64,000 nt of DNA from Tritonibacter scottomollicae (GTDB lineage: Bacteria > Pseudomonadota > Alphaproteobacteria > Rhodobacterales > Rhodobacteraceae): NCBI RefSeq assembly GCF_003003215.1, contig NZ_PVUF01000001.1, positions 186,001-250,000 on the forward strand, given 5' to 3'. This document shows, one piece after another, positions 33,258-42,152 of the stretch. Positions within the stretch are counted from its first letter, which is position 1. Each line of letters starts with the position of its first letter. The position numbers were made by a program, and so were the translations under genes. The notes below the pieces were generated by a model. That model was not told where the DNA came from and made no database searches. It saw nothing but the letters and a program-made list of their open reading frames with translations.

Positions 33258-34523
33258 ATGGATCATTTTCTCTATCGCGATGGCGTTTTGCACGCCGAAG
33301 ATGTCCCCGTAGCCGAGATTGCCGCTACGGTGGGCACGCCGTTCTACGTCTATTCCACCGCGACGTTGCTGCGCCATTTCCGCCTGTTCGATGAGGCATT
33401 GGAGGGCACCGACCATCTGGTCTGCTACGCGATGAAGGCGGCCTCCAATCAGGCCATCCTGAAGACGCTGGCCGAGGCGGGCGCGGGCATGGATGTGGTG
33501 AGCGAGGGCGAATATCGTCGCGCCAAAGCCGCAGGCGTGCCGGGCGACAAGATCGTCTTTTCCGGCGTTGGCAAGACTGCTGACGAAATCCGCTACGCGC
33601 TGAGCGGCGGCATCCGCCAGTTCAACGTCGAATCCGAGCCGGAGATGGAGGTGATCAACGCCGTCGCATTGGAGCTGGGAACGACCGCGCCGATCACCGT
33701 GCGGGTGAACCCGGATGTGGATGCCAAGACCCACGCCAAGATTGCGACCGGCAAGTCCGAGAACAAATTCGGCATCCCCATTGCGCGCGCCCGCGAGGTC
33801 TACGCCCATGCCGCCAGCCTGCCAGGGCTTGAGGTCATCGGGATCGACGTTCACATCGGCTCTCAGCTCACGGATCTCGACCCGTTCCGCCTTGCTTATC
33901 AAAAGGTTGCGGAGCTGACGCAGGCCTTGCGCGAGGATGGCCACGACATCCGCCGCCTCGATCTTGGGGGCGGGCTGGGCATTCCCTACACGCGATCAAA
34001 TGAGGCCCCGCCGCTGCCGGTCGAATACGGCCAGATGATCAAGGAAGAGCTGGGCCATCTGAACTGCGAGATCGAAATCGAGCCGGGCCGGTTGATTGCC
34101 GGCAATGCGGGTTTGATGGTGTCCAAGGTGATCTACGTGAAACACGGCGAAGGTCGCGATTTCCTGATCCTCGACGGTGCGATGAATGACCTGATCCGCC
34201 CGGCGATGTACGAGGCCTACCACGATATCGTGCCCGTCACCGAAGCCACGCCCGGCGTTGAGCCGCAGCCCTATGATATCGTCGGTCCGGTCTGCGAAAG
34301 CGGCGACACCTTTGCCAAGGCGCGGCTTATGCCTCCATTGGAAGCGGGGGATATGGTCGCCTTTCGCAGTGCCGGGGCCTATGGCGCGGTGATGTCGAGC
34401 GAGTATAACTCCCGCCCGCTGATCCCCGAGGTTCTGGTGCATGGCGATCAATTTGCAGTCATTCGGCAACGCCCGACCTTTGACGACATGATAAATCGCG
34501 ATACCATCCCGGAGTGGCTCTGA
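33258..34523 (+). CDS. lysA: Diaminopimelate decarboxylase
   Basis: This 421-residue PLP enzyme performs the last step of lysine synthesis. The PLP lysine lies in CYAMKAASNQ (about K59). HIGSQ, LGGGLGIPY (phosphate-binding), EPGR and GPVCESGDTF (substrate-binding cysteine of the partner subunit) are in order. The ATG at 33258 fits the family. It follows the lipoprotein pair by 150 bases of sequence in which I see no gene. Confidence 0.97.
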   Translation: MDHFLYRDGVLHAEDVPVAEIAATVGTPFYVYSTATLLRHFRLFDEALEGTDHLVCYAMKAASNQAILKTLAEAGAGMDVVSEGEYRRAKAAGVPGDKIVFSGVGKTADEIRYALSGGIRQFNVESEPEMEVINAVALELGTTAPITVRVNPDVDAKTHAKIATGKSENKFGIPIARAREVYAHAASLPGLEVIGIDVHIGSQLTDLDPFRLAYQKVAELTQALREDGHDIRRLDLGGGLGIPYTRSNEAPPLPVEYGQMIKEELGHLNCEIEIEPGRLIAGNAGLMVSKVIYVKHGEGRDFLILDGAMNDLIRPAMYEAYHDIVPVTEATPGVEPQPYDIVGPVCESGDTFAKARLMPPLEAGDMVAFRSAGAYGAVMSSEYNSRPLIPEVLVHGDQFAVIRQRPTFDDMINRDTIPEWL

Positions 34524-34641
34524 CCGTCACGGCAGTCCCGACCGCGCATGTGAAGCCACACATGCGGTCGGGCCTCCGGGGGCAGTGGACACACGACAGG
34601 CGGCCCCGTCTTTGCCGGGCCGCGCGCGGAGGCAGAGCGGT

Positions 34642-37290
34642 ATGACCGAGCACATCCCCCCCGACACAGCTGTCGAGGAGCACCCGACCCACAGCACGGC
34701 GGCGCTGGCACCGCTGCGCCGTGCATTGGCGTTTACGCGTCTGGGTATGGTGGCAGAGCGGATCTGGCGCGCCTTCTGGCCGCTGGCCACGATCCTGTTT
34801 CTGGCGCTTGGTCTGGTGCTGCTGGGGATACTCGACTGGATCCTGCTGGAGGCCGTCTGGACACTGGCTGTTCTGGTGGCAACAGGCGCCGTCGCCGCGC
34901 TGATCTGGGGAGCATGGCGTTTTCGCTGGCCGACTCGGCACGAGGCGCTGTTGCGACTGGACGAGACCCTTCCGGGCCGCCCGATTGCAGCGATTCTGGA
35001 CACCCAGGCCTCCGGTGCGCGGGATCCCGCCTCCATCGCGCTGTGGCGCGCCCATCAGGATCGAATGGCAGCCCGCGCCGCGCAGGCCGAGGCGCCGGCG
35101 CCCAACCTGCGCATCGCGGATCGTGACCCCTATGCCCTGCGCTACGTGGCGCTTCTGGTGCTGGTGACCGGGGCGCTGTTCGGCACTGCGTGGCGCACCG
35201 GGTCGGTCGCGGATCTCATGCCGGGCAGCGGTACCGCGGGCCTCTCGGGGCCGACGTGGGAAGGCTGGGTGGAGCCGCCGCGCTATACCGGTCTGCCAAC
35301 GCTCTACCTTGGTGACATGACGGACCCGTCGCTGCGCATTCCCGACAACAGCCAGATAACCCTGCGGTTTTATGGCGAGGTTGGCGATCTGACCCTGGCC
35401 GAGACCATCTCCGGCCGCACCGGAGAGCTTCCCTCTGCCTCCGAACCCGAGCAGAGCTTTGTGGTGACACAGGCGGGCAATCTGACCATCGACGGCCCCG
35501 GCGGGCGCGATTGGCAGATCGAGGTGATCGAGGATGAAGCCCCGCGCGTGTCCATCGCCGGGGAGCCGGACCTCTCCGCAGATGGCACCCTGACGCTGCC
35601 ATTCAGCGCCTCTGATGATTACGGCGTGGTGGGGGGCAGTATCGTGATCACCCTTGATGAGGACGCGTTGGACCGCCGCCACGGCTTGGCCACCACGCCC
35701 GACCCCCGCGCGCCTGTCGAGCTGGCCTTGCCTCTGTCCCTGACAGGGGACCGCCGTCTGTTCAGCGAGGCGCTGGTCGAGGAGTTTTCGGCGCACCCTT
35801 GGGCGAATATGCCGGTAACCTACAGCTTCAGATCCGAGGATGCGGCCGCGCAGCAGAGCACGCCTGCAACCCTGTCCGCGCCGCTGACCGCCCGGCGTTT
35901 CTTCGACCCCATGGCGGCGGCCCTGATCGAACAGCGCCGCGATCTTCTCTGGGCGCGCGCCAATGGCCCACGCGTGGCGCAGATCCTGCGCACACTCACA
36001 CATCGGCCCGAGGACGTCTTTCACGACATGGGCAACTATCTGCAACTGCGCACCATTCTGAAGCGGCTGGAAGGCTATACCACCGAGGCAGAGCTGAGCG
36101 CCGCGCATCAGGACGAGATTGCAGCGGCTCTCTGGGCTCTGGCGAACCAGCTTGAGGACGGCGATGTCGGCGACGCGCTGGCGCGCATGCAACAGGCTCA
36201 GGAACGTCTGAGCCAGGCAATGCGCGATGGCGCCAGTGACGAGGAAATCGCGCGCCTCATGCAGGAGCTGCGCGAGGCAACGCAGGATTACATGCGCCAA
36301 TTGTCGCGTCAGGCCCAGTCCGAGGCAGAAGGGGAGGACGGGCGCGAGAGCCGGGACAACGCCATTCAGCTCAGCCAGTCGGATCTGCAGGCGATGATGG
36401 ACCGCATTCAGGACCTCATGGAGCAGGGCCGCATGGCGGAGGCAGAGCAGGCGCTGCGCGAGTTCCAGCAGATGATGGAGAATATGCAGGTCACGCAGGG
36501 CGAGGCCGGAGAGGGCAGCAATCCCGGGCAGGAGGCGATGGAAGGGCTCGCGGATACATTGCGCGAACAGCAGGGCCTCTCCGATCAGGCATTCCGCGAC
36601 CTGCAGGAACAGTTCAACCCCAATGCGCAACGTGGCCAGAGCCAAGGCAACGAAGGGCGCAATGGCGGCCTTGGTCGGGGCGACAGCCATGAGGGCGGCG
36701 GCGAAGGGGGCGAGGGCAGCGATGGCCAGTCACCCGGCCAGCAGCAGGGGCAACAGCAGGGCGAGGGTGGACAGGGATCCGCCGGTGGCAACAGCCCCGA
36801 GGATCTGGCGCAGCGTCAACAGACCCTGCGCAACGAACTGCAACGCCAACGTGACGGCCTGCCCTTGGGCGGCGCCGAGGGCGAGGCCGCACGCGACAGC
36901 CTGGATCAGGCCGGCCGGGCCATGGAGGGCGCCGAGGAGGCCCTGCGCGGGGGCGATTACGCCGAAGCCATCGACCGCCAGTCCGAAGCCATGGAGGCCA
37001 TGCGCGACGGTATGCGAGCATTGGGCGAGGCCATGGCAGAGCAACAGCAGCAGGGCCAGCAACCCGGCACCCAGCAAGGGCAGGGCAATCGACAGGGCAA
37101 CGCGCTCGACCCTCTGGGCCGGGATCGTGGGGGGCAGGGCGGTGATACCTTGCGCTCGGATACCATCGGCAACGGGCAGGCCTATCGCCGCGCTTGGGAT
37201 CTGCTGGAGGAAATTCGTCGCCGCGCTGGCGAACGTGAGCGCAGCGAAGGCGAACGCAACTACCTGCAGCGGCTGCTCGACAAGTTTTGA
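34642..37290 (+). CDS. TIGR02302/DUF4175 family membrane protein
   Basis: This 882-residue protein has hydrophobic helices near 48-70, 75-95 and 172-190, then a large soluble region. That region includes a coiled-coil/helical part and a low-complexity C-terminal third very rich in Q, G and E (about 680-830), ending in a helical RLLDKF tail. I recognise this architecture as the TIGR02302 family, common next to lysA in alphaproteobacteria and of unknown function. GGAGG about 11-15 bases before the ATG at 34642 supports the start; an upstream in-frame ATG at 34585 has no site. A bidirectional terminator follows. Confidence 0.88.
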   Translation: MTEHIPPDTAVEEHPTHSTAALAPLRRALAFTRLGMVAERIWRAFWPLATILFLALGLVLLGILDWILLEAVWTLAVLVATGAVAALIWGAWRFRWPTRHEALLRLDETLPGRPIAAILDTQASGARDPASIALWRAHQDRMAARAAQAEAPAPNLRIADRDPYALRYVALLVLVTGALFGTAWRTGSVADLMPGSGTAGLSGPTWEGWVEPPRYTGLPTLYLGDMTDPSLRIPDNSQITLRFYGEVGDLTLAETISGRTGELPSASEPEQSFVVTQAGNLTIDGPGGRDWQIEVIEDEAPRVSIAGEPDLSADGTLTLPFSASDDYGVVGGSIVITLDEDALDRRHGLATTPDPRAPVELALPLSLTGDRRLFSEALVEEFSAHPWANMPVTYSFRSEDAAAQQSTPATLSAPLTARRFFDPMAAALIEQRRDLLWARANGPRVAQILRTLTHRPEDVFHDMGNYLQLRTILKRLEGYTTEAELSAAHQDEIAAALWALANQLEDGDVGDALARMQQAQERLSQAMRDGASDEEIARLMQELREATQDYMRQLSRQAQSEAEGEDGRESRDNAIQLSQSDLQAMMDRIQDLMEQGRMAEAEQALREFQQMMENMQVTQGEAGEGSNPGQEAMEGLADTLREQQGLSDQAFRDLQEQFNPNAQRGQSQGNEGRNGGLGRGDSHEGGGEGGEGSDGQSPGQQQGQQQGEGGQGSAGGNSPEDLAQRQQTLRNELQRQRDGLPLGGAEGEAARDSLDQAGRAMEGAEEALRGGDYAEAIDRQSEAMEAMRDGMRALGEAMAEQQQQGQQPGTQQGQGNRQGNALDPLGRDRGGQGGDTLRSDTIGNGQAYRRAWDLLEEIRRRAGERERSEGERNYLQRLLDKF

Positions 37291-37307
37291 TGCAGAGATG
37301 CCGACGC

Positions 37308-37344
37308 AAAAGCCGCGCAACCCGGAAGGGGATGCGCGGCTTTG
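37308..37344. terminator. Bidirectional terminator between TIGR02302 and zinc-ribbon genes
   Basis: AAAGCCGCGCA and TGCGCGGCTTT form an 11-bp perfect stem over a 13-base loop, between convergent stops. Its flanking A and T bases allow function in both directions. Confidence 0.75.
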
Positions 37345-37363
37345 CTCTGTGGTCTTGATCGCG

Positions 37364-38416
37364 TTATTCTGCGGCCAGCGCCTTGGCTTGCGTATCCAGC
37401 CACAGCCGCCACTGATCCACCCAGGCCACGTAGCCGCTGATATAGGGATCGGCTTGCGGCAGCCGCTCGGCGATCAGCGGCGCATTCGTGTAGACGAGGA
37501 TCGCCGCCACCATCAGAAGAATCACCAGCAGGAACCCCCGCGAAAACCCGCTCTTGCGCGGGGCGGGGCGCTCCGCGTCCACGGGCGGTGGCGCAGCTTT
37601 CGCCTCTCCGGGGCCGCTGGTGTTGATCTCTTCGATATCTGGCAACAGGCCACGGCGGGATGTGACCTCTGGCGCGGGACGGTCGGGCGGCGGTGACGGT
37701 TGTCCCTGCATCCGCGCCACGCGATCCTGTGCTTCACGGGTCCGCCGGGCGGTTTCATCTTCGGCTGGGGTCTCAAGACCCAGCTCCGTCTGGGTTTCAA
37801 GCCCCTCTCCACCAGACCGCAGGGCTTCCTCGCGCATCGCCTCTTCGCGCAACACGCGCGAAACCTCCGGATCGAGCCGCCGCCGTGGCGCCGCCTCTGC
37901 GGTTGCCGGAGGCGGGACCGCTATATGAGACGGCGCCTCTGCCGCGTCGTCCTCTTCGTCGTCGTCATCCGAACCGTCATCCGCGGCATTGGCGGGGCTG
38001 TCCGCAACCACGGAGGGCTCCTCCTCCTTAGGCGCCTCGGAGGGCGCAGTCTGCACCTCCGGCTCCGGCGTGGGCGGCCAGGGGTCTTCTGGTTCCGGCT
38101 CGGGCACTTCCTGCGGGGTGGGGGCTGGCTGTGGTTCAGGCTGTGGTTCAGGGATTGGCTGTGGTTCCGGGGCGGGCTGCTGCTCTGGCTCGGCTGGCGG
38201 AACAGGGTCCGGTTCACGTTCTGGCGCGGGAGAGGGCGCGGCCTGCACCGGGGCGCTGTCCTCTTCCGGGGCTGCCTCCGCCTGTGCCTGCATCTGAGCG
38301 GAGGGTTGGAACCAGGTATCGCCGCAATTGGAGCATTGCACATCGCGCCCGTCGTCCGGGATCACGTCCTCGGGCACCTCATACTGTGCGCCGCAATTGG
38401 GGCAAATGAGTCTCAT
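37364..38416 (-). CDS. Zinc-ribbon (MJ0042) membrane protein
   Basis: This 350-residue protein starts MRLICPNCGAQYEVPEDVIPDDGRDVQCSNCGDTWFQ, where CxxC pairs at residues 5-8 and 28-31 form an MJ0042 zinc ribbon. A very long P/E/Q-rich disordered region (about 40-260) follows, then one transmembrane helix (about 300-320) and a 30-residue tail. The function is unknown; family members are predicted to sit in the inner membrane with the zinc ribbon in the cytosol. AGGAGA lies about 5-10 bases upstream of the ATG at 38416. It is divergent from ftsE. Confidence 0.85.
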   Translation of the reverse strand: MRLICPNCGAQYEVPEDVIPDDGRDVQCSNCGDTWFQPSAQMQAQAEAAPEEDSAPVQAAPSPAPEREPDPVPPAEPEQQPAPEPQPIPEPQPEPQPAPTPQEVPEPEPEDPWPPTPEPEVQTAPSEAPKEEEPSVVADSPANAADDGSDDDDEEDDAAEAPSHIAVPPPATAEAAPRRRLDPEVSRVLREEAMREEALRSGGEGLETQTELGLETPAEDETARRTREAQDRVARMQGQPSPPPDRPAPEVTSRRGLLPDIEEINTSGPGEAKAAPPPVDAERPAPRKSGFSRGFLLVILLMVAAILVYTNAPLIAERLPQADPYISGYVAWVDQWRLWLDTQAKALAAE

Positions 38417-38629
38417 CCGGTCTCCTTGGTGGGCCTTCTGACCGCGAAAAAGTGAATTCACCCGTAATCATAGTAACTTCCTGAAAGGCAAGAAAGAGCC
38501 AATCCCCCCGCAGATGGCAGTTTGAGCCCATCTGAGCGACCTGCGCACCATTGAAACTGCCGCAATGCTCGTGCAAAACATCGCGATGGAACGCGGGACG
38601 ACCGCAATACACCGGGCTGGGATGCAATC

Positions 38630-39307
38630 GTGATCGAACTCGAAGATGTGGGCTATAACTATGGCGGGGGAGAGCTGTTCAGCAACCTCTCGGTACAGCT
38701 GGCGCCCGGCTCGTTCCACTTTCTGACCGGCCCCTCCGGCGCGGGCAAGACCACGTTGCTGAAGCTCTGCTACGGCTCCCTGACCCCCACCGCGGGCCGG
38801 GTGCGCGCCTTCAACATGGACGTGAAGGGGCTGGATCGCGACCAGATGGCCTATCTGCGCCGGCGTGTCGGTGTGGTGCATCAGGACTGCCGCTTTCTCG
38901 ATCACCTGCCGGTGGTGGAAAACATCGCCCTGCCGCTGACGGTCTCGGGACGCGGGCTGACCGAAGAGCAGGCCAACCTGAAAGAGCTGATGAACTGGGT
39001 CGGCCTCTCCGAGAGGATGGACGCGCTGCCCCCGGAGCTTTCTGGCGGCGAGCGTCAGCGTGCGGCACTGGCCCGCGCGGTGATCCTCAGCCCCGATGTG
39101 ATCATTGCCGATGAACCCACCGGCAACGTCGACTGGGAAATGTCGCAGCGCCTGCTGCGCCTGCTCGTCGAGCTCAACCATATGGGCAAGACGATCCTTG
39201 TGGCGACCCATGACCTGCCGCTCATTCGCGCCGCCAAGAACCAGGTGCAGGCGCGGGTGCTGCGATTGACGAACCGACAGATCGTCTCGGCGGGAGCGGA
39301 CCTATGA
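38630..39307 (+). CDS. ftsE: Cell division ATP-binding protein FtsE
   Basis: This 225-residue ABC ATPase has Walker A GPSGAGKTT (about 35-43), signature LSGGERQR (about 138-145), Walker B VIIADEPT and the H-loop in VATHDLP. With FtsX it activates septal peptidoglycan hydrolases. The start is a GTG at 38630; no ATG is available in frame nearby. The end overlaps ftsX by 4 bases. Confidence 0.95.
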   Translation: MIELEDVGYNYGGGELFSNLSVQLAPGSFHFLTGPSGAGKTTLLKLCYGSLTPTAGRVRAFNMDVKGLDRDQMAYLRRRVGVVHQDCRFLDHLPVVENIALPLTVSGRGLTEEQANLKELMNWVGLSERMDALPPELSGGERQRAALARAVILSPDVIIADEPTGNVDWEMSQRLLRLLVELNHMGKTILVATHDLPLIRAAKNQVQARVLRLTNRQIVSAGADL

Positions 39308-40197
39308 ACGCGCTGCGGGCCCTTATCATCGGCGATGCACAGGCGGACCGTGTGGTGCCGCCTTCGGGCTTTACCGCCCAGCTGACGCTGTTCGTCTCCG
39401 GCGCCATGGCGTTTCTCTGTGTTTTTGCGCTGGCCCTGTCGCTGGCCTCTGGCCGGGTGGCCACACGCTGGTCGGACGAGCTGGCCCGCGCCGCGACCCT
39501 GCGCATCAATGCCCCTGCCGAACAGCGCGTCGCCCAGACCGAGGCGGCACTGCAGATCCTGCGCCAGACGCCGGGCGTGGCCAAGGCCCGCGCCCTGACA
39601 ACGGACGAACAGGCCGCGCTGCTGGCGCCCTGGTTCGGGGCTGGGATCCCGCTTGATACCCTGCCGGTGCCGCAGCTGATCGAGGTGACAGAAGACGACC
39701 CCGGCTATGATGCCCAAGGTCTGCGCCTGCGCCTGCAGGCCGAGGTGCCCGGCGCGGTGCTGGATGATCATGCCCGCTGGCGGCGCCCTCTGGTGGAGGC
39801 CGCGATTGCCCTGCGCCGTCTGGGCGTGGTGTCGATCTTGCTCATCGGGGGGGCCATGGGCGCGATGATCACGCTGGCCGCCAATGCCGCCCTGGCCGCC
39901 AATGCGCAGGTCATTGAGGTGCTGCGGCTGGTGGGCGCGCAGGACAGCTACATCGCCCAGGCCTTCGTGCGTCGCTTCACCCTGCGCGCCCTGACCGGGG
40001 CCGCCGCGGGGGTGGCTCTTGGCATGATCGGGGTATTCCTGATGCCCGAAGCCTCGGAGGAGGGCGGTTTCCTCACCGGGCTGGGCTTTCAGAGCTGGCG
40101 CTGGCTGCTGCCGCTCATCATTCCGCCTGTCGCGGCGACAGTGGCCTTTGTCGCCACCACCCGCGCGGCCCGCAAACGTCTCGGAGAACTCGCGTGA
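39304..40197 (+). CDS. ftsX: Cell division protein FtsX
   Basis: This 297-residue membrane protein has four transmembrane helices (near 27-48, 172-195, 222-246 and 265-285) and a periplasmic loop of about 120 residues between the first two, the FtsX/MacB-like layout. Its partner is FtsE upstream. Sequence conservation in this family is low, so the call rests on topology and on the overlapping ftsE start. Its stop overlaps the plsC GTG start (GTGA). Confidence 0.92.
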   Translation: MNALRALIIGDAQADRVVPPSGFTAQLTLFVSGAMAFLCVFALALSLASGRVATRWSDELARAATLRINAPAEQRVAQTEAALQILRQTPGVAKARALTTDEQAALLAPWFGAGIPLDTLPVPQLIEVTEDDPGYDAQGLRLRLQAEVPGAVLDDHARWRRPLVEAAIALRRLGVVSILLIGGAMGAMITLAANAALAANAQVIEVLRLVGAQDSYIAQAFVRRFTLRALTGAAAGVALGMIGVFLMPEASEEGGFLTGLGFQSWRWLLPLIIPPVAATVAFVATTRAARKRLGELA

Positions 40198-40943
40198 CCC
40201 TTGGTTTTCAATATCTGCGCTCGCTGCTCTACATCTTTCAGATCTATGTGGCGATGCTGGTGCTGGGCATCGTCTTTGCGCCTTATGCGCTGCTGTCAAA
40301 GAACGGCGCGCGCCAAGCCTGCAAGACCTACGCCCGCTGGGCGATCTGGTCGGCGCGCTGGATGGTTGGCATCCGCTCCGAGGTGCGCGGGACCGTGCCC
40401 ACGGGCGAGGTCATCATCGCCGCCAAGCATCAGAGCTTTCTCGATATCCTGATTATCTTTAACGCCCTGCCGCAGGCCAAGTTCATCATGAAACGAGAGC
40501 TGATGTGGACGCCAATCATCGGTGTCTATGCCAAGCGCCTCGGCTGCATCCCTGTTGATCGCGGCAAGCGCGGTGCAGCGATCACCCAGATGGTGCAGGA
40601 TGTGGCGCGAGAGTTTTCCGAGCCCGGCCAGCTGGTGATCTACCCACAGGGCACCCGTGTCGCGCCGGGCGCACAGAAGTCCTACAAGGTCGGCAGCGGC
40701 GTGCTCTACGTCGGACTGAAGCAGCCTTGCGTGCCGGTGGCGACCAATGTGGGTCTGCTGTGGCCGCGCAGCGGCATTCTGCGCAAACCGGGCTTGGGCA
40801 CGGTGGAGTTTCTCGACCCGATCCCGCCGGGAGAGCCGCGGGACGTCTTTATGACCGAGCTGGAAACACGCATTGAAGCCCGGTCAGATGCATTAATGGC
40901 AGAACTGGGATTTGACAAAGATGAACTTCGTCGCATCGATTGA
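40194..40943 (+). CDS. plsC: 1-acyl-sn-glycerol-3-phosphate acyltransferase
   Basis: This 249-residue protein has one N-terminal membrane segment (about 10-32). The acyltransferase HX4D motif is AKHQSFLD (about 76-83), followed by the second motif region ELMWTPIIGVYAKRLGCIPVDR, and YPQGTR in place of the common EGTR. It acylates lysophosphatidate to phosphatidate at the inner membrane. The GTG start overlaps the ftsX stop. The downstream PPOX gene begins 23 bases before its stop. Confidence 0.93.
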   Translation: MTLGFQYLRSLLYIFQIYVAMLVLGIVFAPYALLSKNGARQACKTYARWAIWSARWMVGIRSEVRGTVPTGEVIIAAKHQSFLDILIIFNALPQAKFIMKRELMWTPIIGVYAKRLGCIPVDRGKRGAAITQMVQDVAREFSEPGQLVIYPQGTRVAPGAQKSYKVGSGVLYVGLKQPCVPVATNVGLLWPRSGILRKPGLGTVEFLDPIPPGEPRDVFMTELETRIEARSDALMAELGFDKDELRRID

Positions 40944-41526
40944 GGACCTTGAGGCGCTCTACGGGACACCGGGAGCGCCTTCTTTACGAAAAGTGGCGCG
41001 GCAGATGACGCCGCTCTATCGCAAATGGATCATGGCCTCGCGCTTGTGCATGCTGGCCACGGTCGGCCCCGAGGGCACCGACGACAGCCCGCGCGGTGAT
41101 GACGGTCCGGTGGTGCTGGAGCTTGACCCCGGCACGCTGGCGCTGCCGGATTGGTACGGCAACAACCGCATCGATTCCTTGCGCAATATCCTGCGCGACG
41201 GGCGGGTGTCGCTGATGTTTCTGGTGCCCGGGTCCAACAACGTAGTCCGTGTGAATGGCACTGCCAAAGTGACCGCCGACCCCGACATGCTGCAGCGGTT
41301 TGAGAAGGCGGGTAAGCTGCCGCGCACGGTCATCGTGATCTCGATCCGGGAAATCTACAGCCAATGCGCCCGCGCCCTGATGCGGTCTCGGCTCTGGACC
41401 TCTGGCGATGAAAGCGGCGATCTGCCTTCGATGGGGGACATCCTCGCCGAGCAGACGGCTGGCGAAGAAGGTGGTCACGCCTATGATGAGGAATGGGCGC
41501 CACGTGCGGCAAAGACCATGTGGTGA
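40921..41526 (+). CDS. Pyridoxamine 5'-phosphate oxidase-like FMN-binding protein
   Basis: This 201-residue split-barrel protein contains LCMLATVGPEGTDDSPRGDDG (about 42-62), PDWYGNNRIDSLRNIL and VRVNGTAKV, typical of the PPOX family that matches MSMEG_1061-type proteins. Such members bind FMN or F420 and are not the true PdxH. The substrate is unknown. The ATG at 40921 lies inside plsC (23-base overlap), so expression is coupled. A terminator lies at 41715. Confidence 0.85.
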   Translation: MNFVASIEDLEALYGTPGAPSLRKVARQMTPLYRKWIMASRLCMLATVGPEGTDDSPRGDDGPVVLELDPGTLALPDWYGNNRIDSLRNILRDGRVSLMFLVPGSNNVVRVNGTAKVTADPDMLQRFEKAGKLPRTVIVISIREIYSQCARALMRSRLWTSGDESGDLPSMGDILAEQTAGEEGGHAYDEEWAPRAAKTMW

Positions 41527-41714
41527 GGTGTCAATGTGTGGGCGGGCCTGATCGGGGCCCGATCACCTGACAAGCGCCGGACCACCCGCTTCGCGAATGA
41601 TTTTGAAATTTTCCACCGCTGCGATGGAAACAACGCGCCCCGCGTTTGTTGCAGCAGTAAGCGTCTGAACCCGGCGCTTACTGTCCCACTCTCTTAGCCC
41701 GGTGCCTCCGGGCT
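41527..41714 (+). other. Hairpin-dense intergenic region after the PPOX gene
   Basis: Between the stop and the terminator several stems can be drawn: TGATCGG/CCGATCA (about 41549-41565), TTTCCA/TGGAAA (about 41611-41630), AGTAAGCG/CGCTTACT (about 41656-41682) and AGCCCGG/CCGGGCT (about 41696-41714). No ORF is present. It may be a structured 3' UTR or a small RNA. Confidence 0.4.
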
Positions 41715-41750
41715 GGGCCGATGGCTTGTCCCAGCCATCGGCCCGTTTTT
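41715..41750 (+). terminator. Strong Rho-independent terminator
   Basis: GGGCCGATGGCT and AGCCATCGGCCC form a perfect 12-bp stem with a 6-base loop, followed by GTTTTT. It ends the ftsE-plsC-PPOX transcript or a small RNA, and abuts the convergent EthD gene. Confidence 0.88.
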
Positions 41751-42064
41751 CAACTCATCAACAACTCGCCCACAAGGATCTGCGGGCGGATGTTGGTGAA
41801 ATTGGCCACATCATCAATGATCACGCCGCCCTTGTCCCCCATGGCCGTGTCGAGGGCCTCCTGATCGGGAAAGGTGATCGTGGCGATCAGCAGGTAAGGC
41901 GGAGGCACATCCGGGCCACCGGCCAGCCCGCGCGAGGCCTCGACCGTTTCCATCAGATCGCCCCAGTGTTCCTCGATCAGGGGCAGATGGGTCTCGGTGT
42001 AATAAACATAGTCAAACGTCGCCTCATCGGAGGCGGGGTAGAGCACTTGCAGGCTGATGGTCAT
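41750..42064 (-). CDS. EthD family reductase-like protein
   Basis: This 104-residue protein of ferredoxin-like fold contains MTISLQVLYPASDEATFDYVYYTETHLPLIEEHWG (1-35) and a C-terminal FTNIRPQILVGEL, typical of EthD. Members dimerise into a beta-barrel; the biochemical role is generally unknown. The ATG at 42064 with AGGAGA about 7-12 bases upstream is the family-like start. It follows lpd on the same strand, separated by a hairpin. Confidence 0.85.
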   Translation of the reverse strand: MTISLQVLYPASDEATFDYVYYTETHLPLIEEHWGDLMETVEASRGLAGGPDVPPPYLLIATITFPDQEALDTAMGDKGGVIIDDVANFTNIRPQILVGELLMS

Positions 42065-42084
42065 GGCATGTCTCCTGAGTAGGA

Positions 42085-42112
42085 CGCAAACGGCCCGCCA
42101 ATAGGCGGGCCG
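42085..42112 (-). terminator. Hairpin after lpd
   Basis: CGGCCCGCC and GGCGGGCCG form a 9-bp perfect stem with a 4-base loop, followed on the minus strand by a short GTTTG tract. It probably ends the suc-lpd transcript. Confidence 0.6.
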
Positions 42113-42152
42113 CTGGTGATGGACGCGCCGGGGCGCGTTGCCCGAGTTGGGC

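Noticed and set aside
34459-36690. 743-codon minus-strand frame opposite the TIGR02302 gene
   Set aside because: Antisense product is Gln/Arg/His-rich without a domain; the plus-strand gene has a ribosome site and clear membrane helices.
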